Assembly: GCF_000312045.1 (NCBI RefSeq)
Contig: NZ_HE978634.1
Location: 1,544,098-1,608,097 of the forward strand
Length of the DNA: 64,000 bases
Direction: 5' to 3'
From: Noviherbaspirillum massiliense JC206
Lineage (GTDB): Bacteria > Pseudomonadota > Gammaproteobacteria > Burkholderiales > Burkholderiaceae_D
The stretch's first letter is position 1; each line of letters opens with the position of its first letter. The position numbers and the translations under genes are program-made. A model generated the notes under the pieces. That model searched no databases. It worked only from the letters and a program-made list of their open reading frames with translations, and was not told the origin of the DNA. Shown here one piece after another: positions 35,840 to 45,600 of this stretch.

Positions 35840-35857
35840 ATAGGTCATTTGACCTAT
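35840..35857. promoter_or_regulatory. Operator 2: ATAGGTCA-TT-TGACCTAT
   Basis: A perfect inverted repeat with 8-base arms and a 2-base spacer, 48 bases before the tetR start. That equals the distance of operator 1 from the thiolase start, so the two sites are symmetrically placed about 71 bases centre to centre. It should mediate autoregulation of the TetR gene. Confidence 0.82.
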
Positions 35858-35905
35858 CCTTGCGAATGCCGGCATGTGTCGCCGTTCCAAGCCAGTCAGG
35901 GAAGC

Positions 35906-36547
35906 ATGAAGAAAGCCAGGTCCACGCCGCTCGAAGGCAAGATTTCACAGACGACCGATCGCGGCCATGCGCGGGCAAGCGAGATCCTCGCCGCTGCCCA
36001 CGAAGTGTTCGTGCGCGATGGTTACGGGGGCTTTTCGGTACGCAGCGTCGCGGCGCAGCTCGGGATGAGCTTGAGCAACATCCAGCACTATTATCCGAGC
36101 AAGGATCACCTGGTCCAGGCCATGCTGCTGTCGGCTGCCGCGCGCTACCAGACAGTAATCGATGAAATCGTTGCCGGCATGCCGGAGGCTTCGCAACTCG
36201 AGCGCTTCATGGCCGCGATGGAAATGTTTCTGGCGGATGCAAGGCAGCCGATGGTGGGCCGCACCCTGGTACAGATGTGGGCCGCCGCCCTGGTCGATCC
36301 GCTGGCTGCCAAGACACTTGCCAAGATCCAGCGACGTGAACGGAAAACCATTCTCGAGCTGATACGCGGAATTTCATCGGAATTGTCGGATGCGGAATGC
36401 GAAGCGCGCGCGGCGCTCATCGTCGCGCAGATCGAAGGACTGATCCTGCTCCATGCCGGCAACCGCATCACGCCGGTATCCGCAGCTGAACATATGGATG
36501 GGGCGGCGCGCCTGTCATTCAGGTGGCTTGCGACGCGGAAGGCATGA
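35906..36547 (+). CDS. TetR family repressor of the adjacent beta-oxidation operon
   Basis: A 213-residue TetR-type regulator. The N-terminal helix-turn-helix is ASEILAAAHEVFVRDGYGGFS...RSVAAQLGMSLSNIQHYYPSKDHLVQAM, starting after a basic tail of about 25 residues. The C-terminal ligand domain is helical with no distinctive motif. The frame opens at 35705, but the ATG at 35906 has AGGGAA upstream and gives a normal length. It is divergent from the thiolase operon and flanked by two matching palindromes. I infer repression lifted by an acyl-CoA, as for related fatty-acid regulators; the ligand is unproven. Confidence 0.92.
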   Translation: MKKARSTPLEGKISQTTDRGHARASEILAAAHEVFVRDGYGGFSVRSVAAQLGMSLSNIQHYYPSKDHLVQAMLLSAAARYQTVIDEIVAGMPEASQLERFMAAMEMFLADARQPMVGRTLVQMWAAALVDPLAAKTLAKIQRRERKTILELIRGISSELSDAECEARAALIVAQIEGLILLHAGNRITPVSAAEHMDGAARLSFRWLATRKA

Positions 36548-36679
36548 CTCGACGGCGGCCCATTACAGACCATGCGGGAAAACAGCCGGCGTCCCGGAAG
36601 ATCAATCCCGCGCGGCGGGACGCGGATCAACGAGATCCTTCTCCGGGTGAAACGCGCGCCTGCTGATGCGTTCGCAAAC

Positions 36680-36695
36680 GCCGCGGATCCGCGGC
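36680..36695. repeat. Perfect 16-base palindrome
   Basis: GCCGCGGATCCGCGGC reads the same on both strands. It lies five bases beyond the stop of the convergent VIT1-family gene and 132 bases past the tetR stop. It may form part of a bidirectional terminator, though no T run follows. Confidence 0.6.
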
Positions 36696-36700
36696 CGGGC

Positions 36701-37396
36701 TTAAATCACCTTTCCGGACAGCGCGCCAATGCCCATCGTCACTCCCATTGCCAGCACGCTCCAGAACGTGACTCTGACCACGCCCTTCATCACGTTGGCG
36801 CCGCCGGCTTTGGCCGCCCAGCCGCCCAGGATTGCAAGGAAGAACAAGGACGCAAGGGAGACAAGCAGTATCAGGCGATCGGACGGCGCCAGTGCAGTGA
36901 CCAATAAGGGGAGGAGGGCGCCGACTGAAAAGCTGGCGGCGGAAGCGAAGGCTGCCGGCAAAGGCCTCGCGCTCAGTGTTTCGGTAATGCCCAGTTCATC
37001 CCTCGCATGCGCGCCAAGCGCATCGTGCGCCATCAACTGGCTGGCCACCTGTTTTGCCAGCGGGCCGTCCAGGCCGCGCGCAACATAAATGCTCGTCAGT
37101 TCCTGGTGTTCGCCCTTGGGGTTTTCGGCAAGTTCGTCGCGTTCCGTCTTCAGGGCCGCTTCTTCGGTATCGGCCTGGGATTGTACAGAGACGTATTCTC
37201 CGGTGGCCATCGACATGGCTCCTGCGACCAGGCCGGCAACGCCGGTGACAAGAATGTCATGCTGGGTGGCATGGGCGGCCGCCACGCCGAGAATCAGGCT
37301 GGAAGTCGACACGATTCCATCGTTGGCCCCCAGGACGGCCGCACGCAGCCACCCCACATTTTCGAGCTTGTGCAGCTCCCGGTGACGATGCGTCAT
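36701..37396 (-). CDS. VIT1/CCC1 family transporter (iron or manganese)
   Basis: A 231-residue membrane protein of the VIT1/CCC1 family. The signature WLRAAVLGANDGIVSTSSLILGVAAA opens the protein, followed by AGAMSMATGEYVSVQSQADTE at the end of the second membrane segment, a cytoplasmic Glu-rich helix and three further membrane segments. Family members move Fe2+ or Mn2+ out of the cytoplasm or into stores. The frame opens far upstream at 37636; the ATG at 37396 has AAAGG nine bases before it, and 37405 is a second possibility. It is a single gene. Confidence 0.92.
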   Translation of the reverse strand: MTHRHRELHKLENVGWLRAAVLGANDGIVSTSSLILGVAAAHATQHDILVTGVAGLVAGAMSMATGEYVSVQSQADTEEAALKTERDELAENPKGEHQELTSIYVARGLDGPLAKQVASQLMAHDALGAHARDELGITETLSARPLPAAFASAASFSVGALLPLLVTALAPSDRLILLVSLASLFFLAILGGWAAKAGGANVMKGVVRVTFWSVLAMGVTMGIGALSGKVI

Positions 37397-38234
37397 GAGT
37401 TGCATCCTTTCTTGTAGAAGACCGGAATTGAATTGCAGGGATGACTGGTCGGATATCGGAGGCATTATACGTGTCGCCCATACTGGCTGGCCCATAGCAG
37501 GTGCAAGCCGGCTCCGGCCGATCCGCTGTTCGCCCGGTTTCATCAATGCAAGCAAGCACGGCATCGCTGCCGTCCTTGCGCCTGTCATTCTGCCTGCTCG
37601 CGGCCGGTCAGGATTGCCGCGAGAGGTTTTCGCCACGTCCCAGGCTTCTCTGGGACTGCATTGAACAACCGGGGGTTGGGCGCAACCATCCTGTTTCCCG
37701 GATCCGGTGGAATTTCTGCGCGTCCTGAAACATGAGGCCCGGTTGGAAATACGGATAGGCAGGATTGCGAAGAGGAGCCCTTTGAGTGACCAATTGCGAA
37801 CTTCCTGTTTGCTCCAGGAGAACCGGGCGGAAGATCAAAAGAGAGTGTCCATTGGTTAAATGGATCTCCTATTTAACATAATGCGAATTATGCGCGTTAA
37901 AGGTATGGGTCAGGCTCGGACGTTTCAGCGGGCTAAAGCCAAATACCGTCGTCCGATCAGTTCATCCGGCTGATTGCAATTGCCGCTTCAGTACCCGCAA
38001 TACCAGAACACGCCGCCACATCTCATACAGAGAGAGCCGACATCAACCCACGGCCCGACCCGTGTGGCATTTATGCCGACTAGCCTGGCGCATCTCCGAT
38101 GCATGCGCAGCCTTCCGGGCCGTCCTGCCTTTGGCTTTGACGATACTCAAGCTTTCCATCGCGCGCTTTCGATACGCTTGGACGACTACAACACGAATCA
38201 TCAGGGAGACGACCAATGACCAAAGGCCCGATTC
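37397..38234. other. Long intergenic region between the VIT1-family gene and a lipoprotein gene
   Basis: An 838-base region without a convincing gene. A short frame at 37974-38219 (81 codons) has no ribosome site and no recognisable features. An AT-rich dyad, CATAAT-GCGA-ATTATG (37877-37892), lies in a segment that could hold a promoter. The rest shows no clear structure. A metal-responsive leader of the transporter gene could be expected near 37400-37500, but I do not recognise one. Confidence 0.45.
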
Positions 38235-39212
38235 ATGTATCAAGCATCCCTGAAAATAACAAGCATCCTTTTTTGCGGCCTGCTGGCTGCCTGCGGCGGC
38301 GGCGGCGGTGACAGCAGCGCTGCTGCGGCCAGCAACCTGAGCGCCAATCCCGCATCAGCCGACGCAAGCACCACCGGCAGTACATCCACTGGCAGCACAA
38401 CCACCGGCACTACGACTACCGGCAGCACGACAACTCCCACGACAAGCCAGACCGGCAATGCCGCCAGCGTGAGCACGTCCGGCAACACGAACTCCGTCAC
38501 CGTCACCCAAACCAGCAACGGCGGCAACAATACGACCACGGTACAGAGTTCCGACGGCTCCGGTCCAACGACCACCATCAACTTTTCCGCATCGGTGACC
38601 GAAGCGCCGCCGGACGGCGCGACCGTTTCGGGAGTGATCAGGATCGTGGTGCGCGGGTCCGCGATCGAAAACGTGGAGATGCTGCCGGCAACCGGCTACA
38701 CGCCGATCCTGGCGACTTTCAACGTCTCGGCTGACAAGACCATGGCATGGCTGGATTTCGATACCCGCAGCTTGCCGAACGGTACCTTGCAGGTGCGGAT
38801 CAGCGCCTTCAACCGAAGCGCGGGCGGCTCGGGCGGCATCGAAATCAGCGCGATGACCACGCGGAAATGGCTGATACGGAACAACGCGCCACCTGCGCCC
38901 GCGCAAATCCCGCCGGCATCCTACATGCCGGAAGTACTGGTCAGCTTCACCAACCTGCCCTATGTCGATCCGCAGCCGCTGATTGCATTGGTGCAGCGGG
39001 ATGATGCAAGCTTCGACGCCATGCTGGCCAACGACTGGCCGCGGGTGGAAAGCACCATGCACCTGTATGTGCCGGCAAACGTCGTGCTCGACTTTCCCAC
39101 GCCGCTTGGCTTCTACGGACCGTGGTATGACTGCCTCGGCACCCATACGCGGCCTTCATGCCGGGAAGGCATGAATTACATGATTGGATTCATGCAAAAC
39201 AAGGGGGCCTGA
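38235..39212 (+). CDS. Lipoprotein with a Thr/Ser-rich linker, unknown function
   Basis: A 325-residue exported lipoprotein. The lipobox LLAAC places the lipidated Cys at residue 20, followed by GGGGG. Residues about 27-125 form a low-complexity Thr/Ser/Gly linker with repeated STTTG units. The globular part, from about residue 115, includes PPDGATVSGVIRIVVRGSAIENVEML, which looks like an Ig-like or Big-type beta-sandwich strand pattern. A C-terminal half contains a Cys pair near 295-303 that could form a disulfide. AAAGG lies eight bases before the ATG. I do not recognise a named family for the C-terminal half. It should be anchored to the outer membrane. Confidence 0.78.
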   Translation: MYQASLKITSILFCGLLAACGGGGGDSSAAAASNLSANPASADASTTGSTSTGSTTTGTTTTGSTTTPTTSQTGNAASVSTSGNTNSVTVTQTSNGGNNTTTVQSSDGSGPTTTINFSASVTEAPPDGATVSGVIRIVVRGSAIENVEMLPATGYTPILATFNVSADKTMAWLDFDTRSLPNGTLQVRISAFNRSAGGSGGIEISAMTTRKWLIRNNAPPAPAQIPPASYMPEVLVSFTNLPYVDPQPLIALVQRDDASFDAMLANDWPRVESTMHLYVPANVVLDFPTPLGFYGPWYDCLGTHTRPSCREGMNYMIGFMQNKGA

Positions 39213-39351
39213 GCAGCCAGCCGATCAATGGGCCCGGCGCAGGCTTTACGCGCCGGGAGCGGCTCGGTTGGGATGGTTTGCAAACCGAAACGGCCGGGGC
39301 AGGCACCGCCCTATTCCACCGCCAGCCAGCGGCGCTGCGTGACCCGGCGGA

Positions 39352-39768
39352 TCAGTACGGGTCCAGCAGCGCCATCAAAGCGTAGCGTTCGCGGTCAATT
39401 TCTTTGCGCGTGCGCACGCCGAGCCGGCGCAACAGCGGCAAAGGCGGGCACCAGCCTTGCACGGCGTGCTGCAGCAGGAATGGCAGCACGATCCCCGGAA
39501 CCGCCAGCCATTTCCGGTTGACAGTCAGCCCAAGCACAAGCCCTGTCAGCGCCAGCGTCGAGGCATTCATCTCGAGCACCCGTTCCACATCCCATTCCCT
39601 GTCCAGTTCCGCGATGCGGCTGCGGATGGCATCGCGTTCGCTGTCCTCGTAGCGCCGGATGTTGCGGTCCGTCCGGGCATCGATCTCGCGATTGATCCAC
39701 GGAGCGGTGGAACTGCGTACCCGGTCGGCGCCGCCACGCGTCGGGTCCTCGGCAAAAGAAAGTGCCAT
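39352..39768 (-). CDS. Small membrane protein, DUF2892-like
   Basis: A 138-residue protein. The N-terminal half is charged and helical (RSRIAELDREWDVERVLEM), followed by two close hydrophobic segments (TLALTGLVLGLTVN and WLAVPGIVLPFLLQHAVQ) and a C-terminal motif GWCPPLPLLRRLGVRTRKEI. These match the two-helix DUF2892/YgaP-type membrane domain with its conserved GWCP. The ATG at 39768 has GGAG six bases upstream. The stop is followed upstream in the operon by a DUF1264 gene in the opposite order: this gene is downstream of 39796-40614 only in coordinates; the transcript runs from 40614 through 39796 and then into this gene after 27 bases. Confidence 0.75.
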   Translation of the reverse strand: MALSFAEDPTRGGADRVRSSTAPWINREIDARTDRNIRRYEDSERDAIRSRIAELDREWDVERVLEMNASTLALTGLVLGLTVNRKWLAVPGIVLPFLLQHAVQGWCPPLPLLRRLGVRTRKEIDRERYALMALLDPY

Positions 39769-39795
39769 GATGCGCTCCATAAAATGCACTGCCAT

Positions 39796-40614
39796 CTACT
39801 TCACAGGCTGCGTATTGCCCTGCGCGCTCGCGCTCTTCTTGTCGACCACGCCCGGAATGTCCCGCGTCGGGCGGCCGAACTTGCCTTTCAGGTCATCCAC
39901 GCCGGACTGCGGATGCGCCAGCTTTTGCAGGTCGGCACGCTCCCTGCGTGTCTTTGCGGTATCGATGTCCATCGCCCGGTCCCGCTTTACGATCAATCCG
40001 GGGGCGGCTTCGCCGTCGCGGCTGAACGACCAGGCCAGCATCGGGTCACCCAGCGGCAGCCTGTCTCCGGGCTGTCCCTCATGCCCGGTATTCCAGAAAT
40101 GCCAGGTCTTGCCGTAGCTGTTCATCTTTTCCCGCATCAGCGACTTTTCCGCTACCCCGGGAATGCCCGGGGCCACCAACTGGCCGGACAGGATTTCCCC
40201 ATTGTGCGGATGCCAGTAATTCCTTTCTTCCTGAGGCAAGGTCTCGAACAGCTTTTCCGAGATGATGTATTCGATGCCGTTCATGTTGGCCTTGCTGGTA
40301 TTGCCGTCGAATAAGACGCACTGCGCAAAGTCCTGGTTCATCTGGTGGCAATAATGATGGGCTTCCATTTGCATGTCGGGCCGGTCCTTCATCGGATGAA
40401 ACCCGACGAGGTAGATATCGAAGCCCTGTACCGGCGCATTGTCCTGCAGGGTTTTCGCGCCGGCTTCCAGGGTCTTCGTCTTTGCGGATTTTTCTCCGCC
40501 GGCGGGCGCGGTCTTGGGCGCAATTGCCTCCTGGGCCAGTGCCGGGCACAGAACAAAACCAGCGACGATCGCGATCAACAGACGCATTCCGGGAACGGTT
40601 TCGGCCTTGCTCAT
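39796..40614 (-). CDS. Bacterial OBAP (DUF1264) protein, exported
   Basis: A 272-residue protein with a signal peptide (LLIAIVAGFVLCPALAQ). The mature part has the motifs of the oil-body-associated-protein family: MEAHHYCHQMNQDFAQCVLFD, GIEYIISEKLFETLPQEERNYWHPHNGE and YGKTWHFWN, with LPLGDPMLAWSF near the end. In plants OBAP proteins sit on oil bodies; bacterial members have no settled function. Here the protein should be periplasmic. The ATG at 40614 has AAAGG six bases upstream. A small DUF2892-like membrane protein follows in the same transcript. Confidence 0.82.
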   Translation of the reverse strand: MSKAETVPGMRLLIAIVAGFVLCPALAQEAIAPKTAPAGGEKSAKTKTLEAGAKTLQDNAPVQGFDIYLVGFHPMKDRPDMQMEAHHYCHQMNQDFAQCVLFDGNTSKANMNGIEYIISEKLFETLPQEERNYWHPHNGEILSGQLVAPGIPGVAEKSLMREKMNSYGKTWHFWNTGHEGQPGDRLPLGDPMLAWSFSRDGEAAPGLIVKRDRAMDIDTAKTRRERADLQKLAHPQSGVDDLKGKFGRPTRDIPGVVDKKSASAQGNTQPVK

Positions 40615-40827
40615 CATTATCCTTTCTCGTTATCCACGACAGCGTTGTGTTCCATCTTCAAGAAAGCCGATAATTAAGACAGCAGGCTGGCCGCGAGTTC
40701 TCGGCAGTTCTACTGCTTCATGCCGCAGGTCCGGCCGTCGACTGACCGGCAGCAAGAATGCTGCCTGGCTTTTCTGCTTAAATAGGCTGTTTGTTTTCCC
40801 TCAGGATCTTCCCGTGCTGGTGACGAA

Positions 40828-42618
40828 TTGAGAGCGGCGTCCCACTTCCGGCGAACGCCATTGCGCATGTTGGCCGGAATCACTTGCGTGCTTTTCGGCC
40901 TGGCGAGCGCGTCGGCATCCGCAGCCTACCGGGTGGAACTCGATGCGCCCGATTCCCTGCGCAAGCTGCTGGAGGAATTCCTCGACCTGGAACGCTACAA
41001 GGACCGGGAAGACCTGAACGCCGATCAGCTCAATTTCATGGCGGCCACGGCGCCGGACCAGGTGGCGAAGCTGGCGGCGACCGAAGGTTATTTTTCGACA
41101 AAGACCACAGTCAGGGTGGATGAATCGTCCGGAAAAACGACGGTGAGGCTGGCGGTGGATGCCGGACCGCGGACGAGGGTGTCGGATGTCGGACTGCAAG
41201 TGAGCGGCGCTGCCAGCGAGGAATCGCCACGCCAGGTTGACAAGCTGCGTCAGGGCTGGTCGCTGAACCAGGGCGACCCGTTCAGGCAGCAGGACTGGGA
41301 CAAGGCCAAGCAGGACGGCCTGGAAATCCTGCGCCAGCGGCGCTATGCGGCGGCACGCATTGCCGATTCGGAAGCGCGCATCCATCCGGAACGCCATGAA
41401 GCCGAGCTCTCGGTGGAATACGACAGCGGGCCGGCCTTCACACTTGGACCAGTGCAGGTCAGCGGCACCCAGCGCTATCCGCAGCGCATCATCGAAAACG
41501 TCAATCCGCTTCAGGTCGGGGAGGAATTCAGCACGGAGCGACTGCTCGAATTTCAGCGCCAGATCCTGCGCACGCCCTATTTCAGCAATGCCGTCGTGAG
41601 CATCGACCGTGATCCGGCGCACTCCGAACTTGCGCCGGTGAACGTCAACGTCACCGAATTTCCAACCCAGCGCGTGCGCGGCGGCGTGGGCTACGGCACG
41701 GATACAGGCGCGCATGTCGAAGGCCGCTATTCGCACTACAACATCTTCGGACGGGCCTGGGTGTTTGACGCGCAGACGCGACTGGAACAGCGGCGCCAGA
41801 CCGGCTCGCTCGAACTGGCGATGCCGCCCGACGGTTCCGCCTTCGTCAACAGTGCCCAGGCCTCCATCGAACGCACCACGCTGGAAGGCGTCGACCTGAG
41901 CAGCCGGCGCATCGGACTGCGGCGCGCGCGCACCACCGACGAATACGACCTCGCCTTCACACTGGAATATTTCAACGACCGGCTGGAGCAGACGAGCGGC
42001 GCGGCCCTTCCATCCGACACCATCGTCCTGCCTGGCGTGCACCAGGCGCTGGTGGCCGGTTTTGCCCGCACCCATCGCCAGGTCGACAATCCGCTGTTTC
42101 CGCGCTCGGGCCATATCTCGACTTACCAGGCCGGTATCGCCGTCAAGGGTCCCCTGACGGACGAAACATTCTTCCGGCTCTACTGGCGCCGGCAGGATTT
42201 CCGGCCGGTAGGAAAAACCGATCTGGTGATCCTGCGCGGCGAACTCGGCGCCGTGATTTCCAAGGGGGGCAATGCGCAAATCCCCGCCTCGCTGCTGTTT
42301 CGCGCCGGCGGCACGGAATCGATACGCGGCTACAGCTACCAGAGCATAGGCAACGAGCAGAATGGCACCGTCTATCCGACCCGCTTTCTCGCAACCGGCA
42401 GCGTCGAATACCAGCACTGGTTCACCGCAAGCTGGGGCGGCGCCGTGTTTTACGACCTTGGCACCGCAACCGACAACTGGCCCGAGAAGCAGATCTTCCA
42501 CGCGGTGGGCATCGGCGCGCGCTGGCGCAGCCCGGTAGGACGAATCAACGTCGACCTCGGCTACGGCATCCAGCGCAGCCAGATCCGGCCGCATCTTTCC
42601 CTCGGCGTGGCGTTCTGA
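40828..42618 (+). CDS. tamA: Translocation and assembly module outer-membrane protein TamA
   Basis: A 596-residue Omp85-family protein. After a signal peptide (LAGITCVLFGLASASASA) come POTRA-like repeats (to about residue 265) and a C-terminal 16-strand barrel with the L6 motif LLFRAGGTESIRGYSYQSIG. The last residue is Phe, as needed for insertion by BamA. With TamB it helps insert some outer-membrane proteins or moves phospholipids to the outer membrane. The frame opens with TTG at 40828 after GGTGA; an ATG at 40867 would cut the signal peptide shorter. The stop overlaps the tamB start by one base (TGATG). Confidence 0.94.
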   Translation: MRAASHFRRTPLRMLAGITCVLFGLASASASAAYRVELDAPDSLRKLLEEFLDLERYKDREDLNADQLNFMAATAPDQVAKLAATEGYFSTKTTVRVDESSGKTTVRLAVDAGPRTRVSDVGLQVSGAASEESPRQVDKLRQGWSLNQGDPFRQQDWDKAKQDGLEILRQRRYAAARIADSEARIHPERHEAELSVEYDSGPAFTLGPVQVSGTQRYPQRIIENVNPLQVGEEFSTERLLEFQRQILRTPYFSNAVVSIDRDPAHSELAPVNVNVTEFPTQRVRGGVGYGTDTGAHVEGRYSHYNIFGRAWVFDAQTRLEQRRQTGSLELAMPPDGSAFVNSAQASIERTTLEGVDLSSRRIGLRRARTTDEYDLAFTLEYFNDRLEQTSGAALPSDTIVLPGVHQALVAGFARTHRQVDNPLFPRSGHISTYQAGIAVKGPLTDETFFRLYWRRQDFRPVGKTDLVILRGELGAVISKGGNAQIPASLLFRAGGTESIRGYSYQSIGNEQNGTVYPTRFLATGSVEYQHWFTASWGGAVFYDLGTATDNWPEKQIFHAVGIGARWRSPVGRINVDLGYGIQRSQIRPHLSLGVAF

Positions 42619-45600
42619 TGGCAGAAAAGACTCCCTCCAGACAAGATGAAAAGGCGAGCGCTCCGCGCCCCAGCCGTATCCTGCGCGCACTCGCATGGAC
42701 CATAGTCACGCTGCTGGTGCTGATCCTGCTGCTTGCCGGACTGATACTGGGCGCGGTCTCGACGGAGACCGGCACCCGCCTGCTGTGGCGGGCTGCGACT
42801 CGGGCGCTGCCGGACCGGCTGTCGGGAGAGTTCGCCGGCGGCAGCCTGACGAGAGGAATCGAGCTGCGCAATGTCGGCTACCGGGATGCGACGAAACAAG
42901 TCCGGATAGACTCCGTGAACGGAGGCTGGGATCTGTCGTTCTCTCCCCTCGCCCTGACGGTAAATTACCTACGCACAGGCGACGTCGACGTCACGCTTCT
43001 CCCCTCGCCGCCAACGCCGCGCACGCCCACAAGCCTGCCGGACCAGATCACCCTGCCGCTGGCGATCGACCTGCAGCAGCTCAGCGTCAAACAAGTCCTG
43101 ATCCACAAGGAAGAGTCCACCACCGAGTTGCGCGACATCCTGCTCAGGGCCGGCTCGGACCGCATGCAGCACAGGATCGATCTCGACAACGCCGTTACGC
43201 CTTACGGAACCTTGCGCGCCTCCTTGCGCTTGAATGGAAAGCGGCCATTTGCCACCAGCGGTTCGGTCAGCATGAACGGCCCGATCCGCGACGAGTCTTA
43301 TCGCGCGGCTGCGCAGCTTTCCGGCAGCCTGCAGCACCTCGGTGTGCGACTCGATGTGATGGGGGACAGGCTTGCCGGCAATGCGGACATTGATGCCACG
43401 CCCTTCGATCCGGTTCCTTTCCGGCGTGCCCTGCTCCATGTGGCGCATCTGAATCCCCGCCTTTTCACCCCGGGCGCGCCGCAGGCTGACCTCGATATCC
43501 GTGCCGCGCTGGAGCCGGTTACCGGCAGCGGGCAAGCGGCAAGCCCGCAGGCGTTCGCAGTCGCCGGGCCGGTGTCGATCAGCAATGCGCGCCCCGGCAC
43601 GCTCGATGCGCAATTGCTGCCGCTGGCCTCGGCCAGTGCCGATGTGCGACTCGACACCGAGCAACAGCAACTCTCCCGGCTGCAGATCAGGCTGCGCGGC
43701 GGCGCGAGCCTGGACGGCGGCGGCGAACTGCGCGGCAATGGCCAGGGGCGTTTCACCCTGCGTGCGAGCGGACTGGACCTGCATGCGCTGCATGCAAAAC
43801 TGAAGACTACGCGGCTCGACGGCCCGCTCTCCATTCGGGTCGACGGAACCACCCGGGACATCAGCCTCGATCTTGCCGGGCCGGAGTTGTCTGCAAAGGC
43901 GGATGCACGGCTGACACCGCAGCAGATCGAACTGCAGGCGGCGCAACTCAAGTCCGGACCGGCGCAGCTGAAGTTGAGCGGCAGCCTGTCGCGCGACCAG
44001 CAATCGGCATATGCATTCAAGGGCAGCTTGTCCGATTTCAATCCTGCACACTTCCTTGCCACCATGCAGCCGAAAGGCGCGCGCGGCAAGTCTGGCAAAC
44101 AGCTGCCGGACACCCGCATCAACATGAATTTCTCCGCGCAAGGCAAGCTGCAGCCGGAACTGAGCGCACAATTGCAGTTCGCCATCCGCGACAGCATGTA
44201 CGCCAGTCTGCCGATGACCGGCGCCGGCACGGTGCATCTCGCGGGCAAACGCCTGCTGCCTAGCGATGCGAATCTGTCGATCGCCGGCAACCAGCTCCGG
44301 CTCAAGGGCAGCTTCGGCGCGCCGGGCGAGCGGATGGATTTCAATATCGATGCGCCGGCGCTCGATCGCCTGGGTTTCGGCTTGTCCGGCCTGCTGCAGG
44401 CGCAGGGCCGCCTGGGCGGCACGCTACAGCGCCCGGTAGTCGATGCCGACTACCGCGCCGAGCGGATCGCATTCGGCGAGCACCGGCTGGCGCAACTGTC
44501 CGGGCAGGCCCATCTGAACGGCGTTCCGGGCGAAGCGCCGGATGCGCGCGTGGCGCTGGGACTGGAAGCACGGGGCTTGCAAAGCGGCGAGATCCGTCTG
44601 GACAAGTTCACGGCCGACATCAGCGGCACCTATGCCAGCCACACGATCGGGCTGCATGCGAACGGCCGCCTGCGCGGCCAGGTCGTCGCTCTCAGTCTTT
44701 CCGCACAGGGCCGGCTGCGGGATTCGGCGCAGGGCTTGGCCTGGGACGGCATGCTGCGCAAGCTGGAAAACCGCGGCATTCCGCGCCTCGTGATGGAGGC
44801 GCCACTGACGCTCAGCGTGGCGCAGAACCGGATCGAGCTCGGCGCCACCCGGCTGGAAGTCGAGCAGGCACGCATCGACCTGAAAGGCCTGCGCTATGAC
44901 GACGGCCAACTGCGCTCGGAAGGCGCGTTCAGCGCACTGAATATCGGCCGTCTGCTTGCGCTGCGGCGCGAGCTGACTGGCGCCGAGCCGCCATTCCAGA
45001 CCGACCTGGCGCTCGACGGCAGCTGGAATGTCACGCTCGGCGACTCTGCCGCCGGATTCGTTCGCATCGACCGGCGCGGCGGCGACATCGCGATACCGAC
45101 TGGCGCCGGCGAAAGCAGGCTCGGCTTGAATACCCTGTCATTGCGTGCCGACATGGAAGCGAATCGCGTCATGCTGAATGCGGACATCAATGCCACACGC
45201 ATCGGCAGCCTGAAGGGCCAGGGACGGCTCACCCTGCAGCAGTCCGGCGGTCGGCTCACGCTCACGCCTGGCGCGCCGGTTTCCGCCGAAGTCACCGGCA
45301 CCATACCGAAGCTGCAGTCCATCGCTTCCCTCGCCGGCCCGCGTGTCGCGCTCGATGGCAGCGCCGCGATCAACCTGAATGTCGCCGGCACCCTGGGCGA
45401 TCCGGTCCTTTCCGGCACTGTGGCCGGCGACAATCTTGCGCTGACCCTGTTCGACCAGGGCGTCCGTCTGCATGACGGCATCGCCCGCATCACACTGGAC
45501 AACAATATCGTCGAACTGCGCCAGGTGGAATTCCGTGGCGGCGACGGCACCCTGCGCGCCAGCGGCCGGATTCCGATCGACGAAAACAGTCCCGACATCA

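Noticed and set aside
37974-38219. An 81-codon frame in the intergenic region
   Set aside because: No ribosome site, no domain, and composition typical of translated non-coding DNA.
42969-44237. Long antisense frames over tamB (also 45138-46439)
   Set aside because: They are shadows of a conserved 1319-residue gene; their composition is unlike a protein and no motif is visible.
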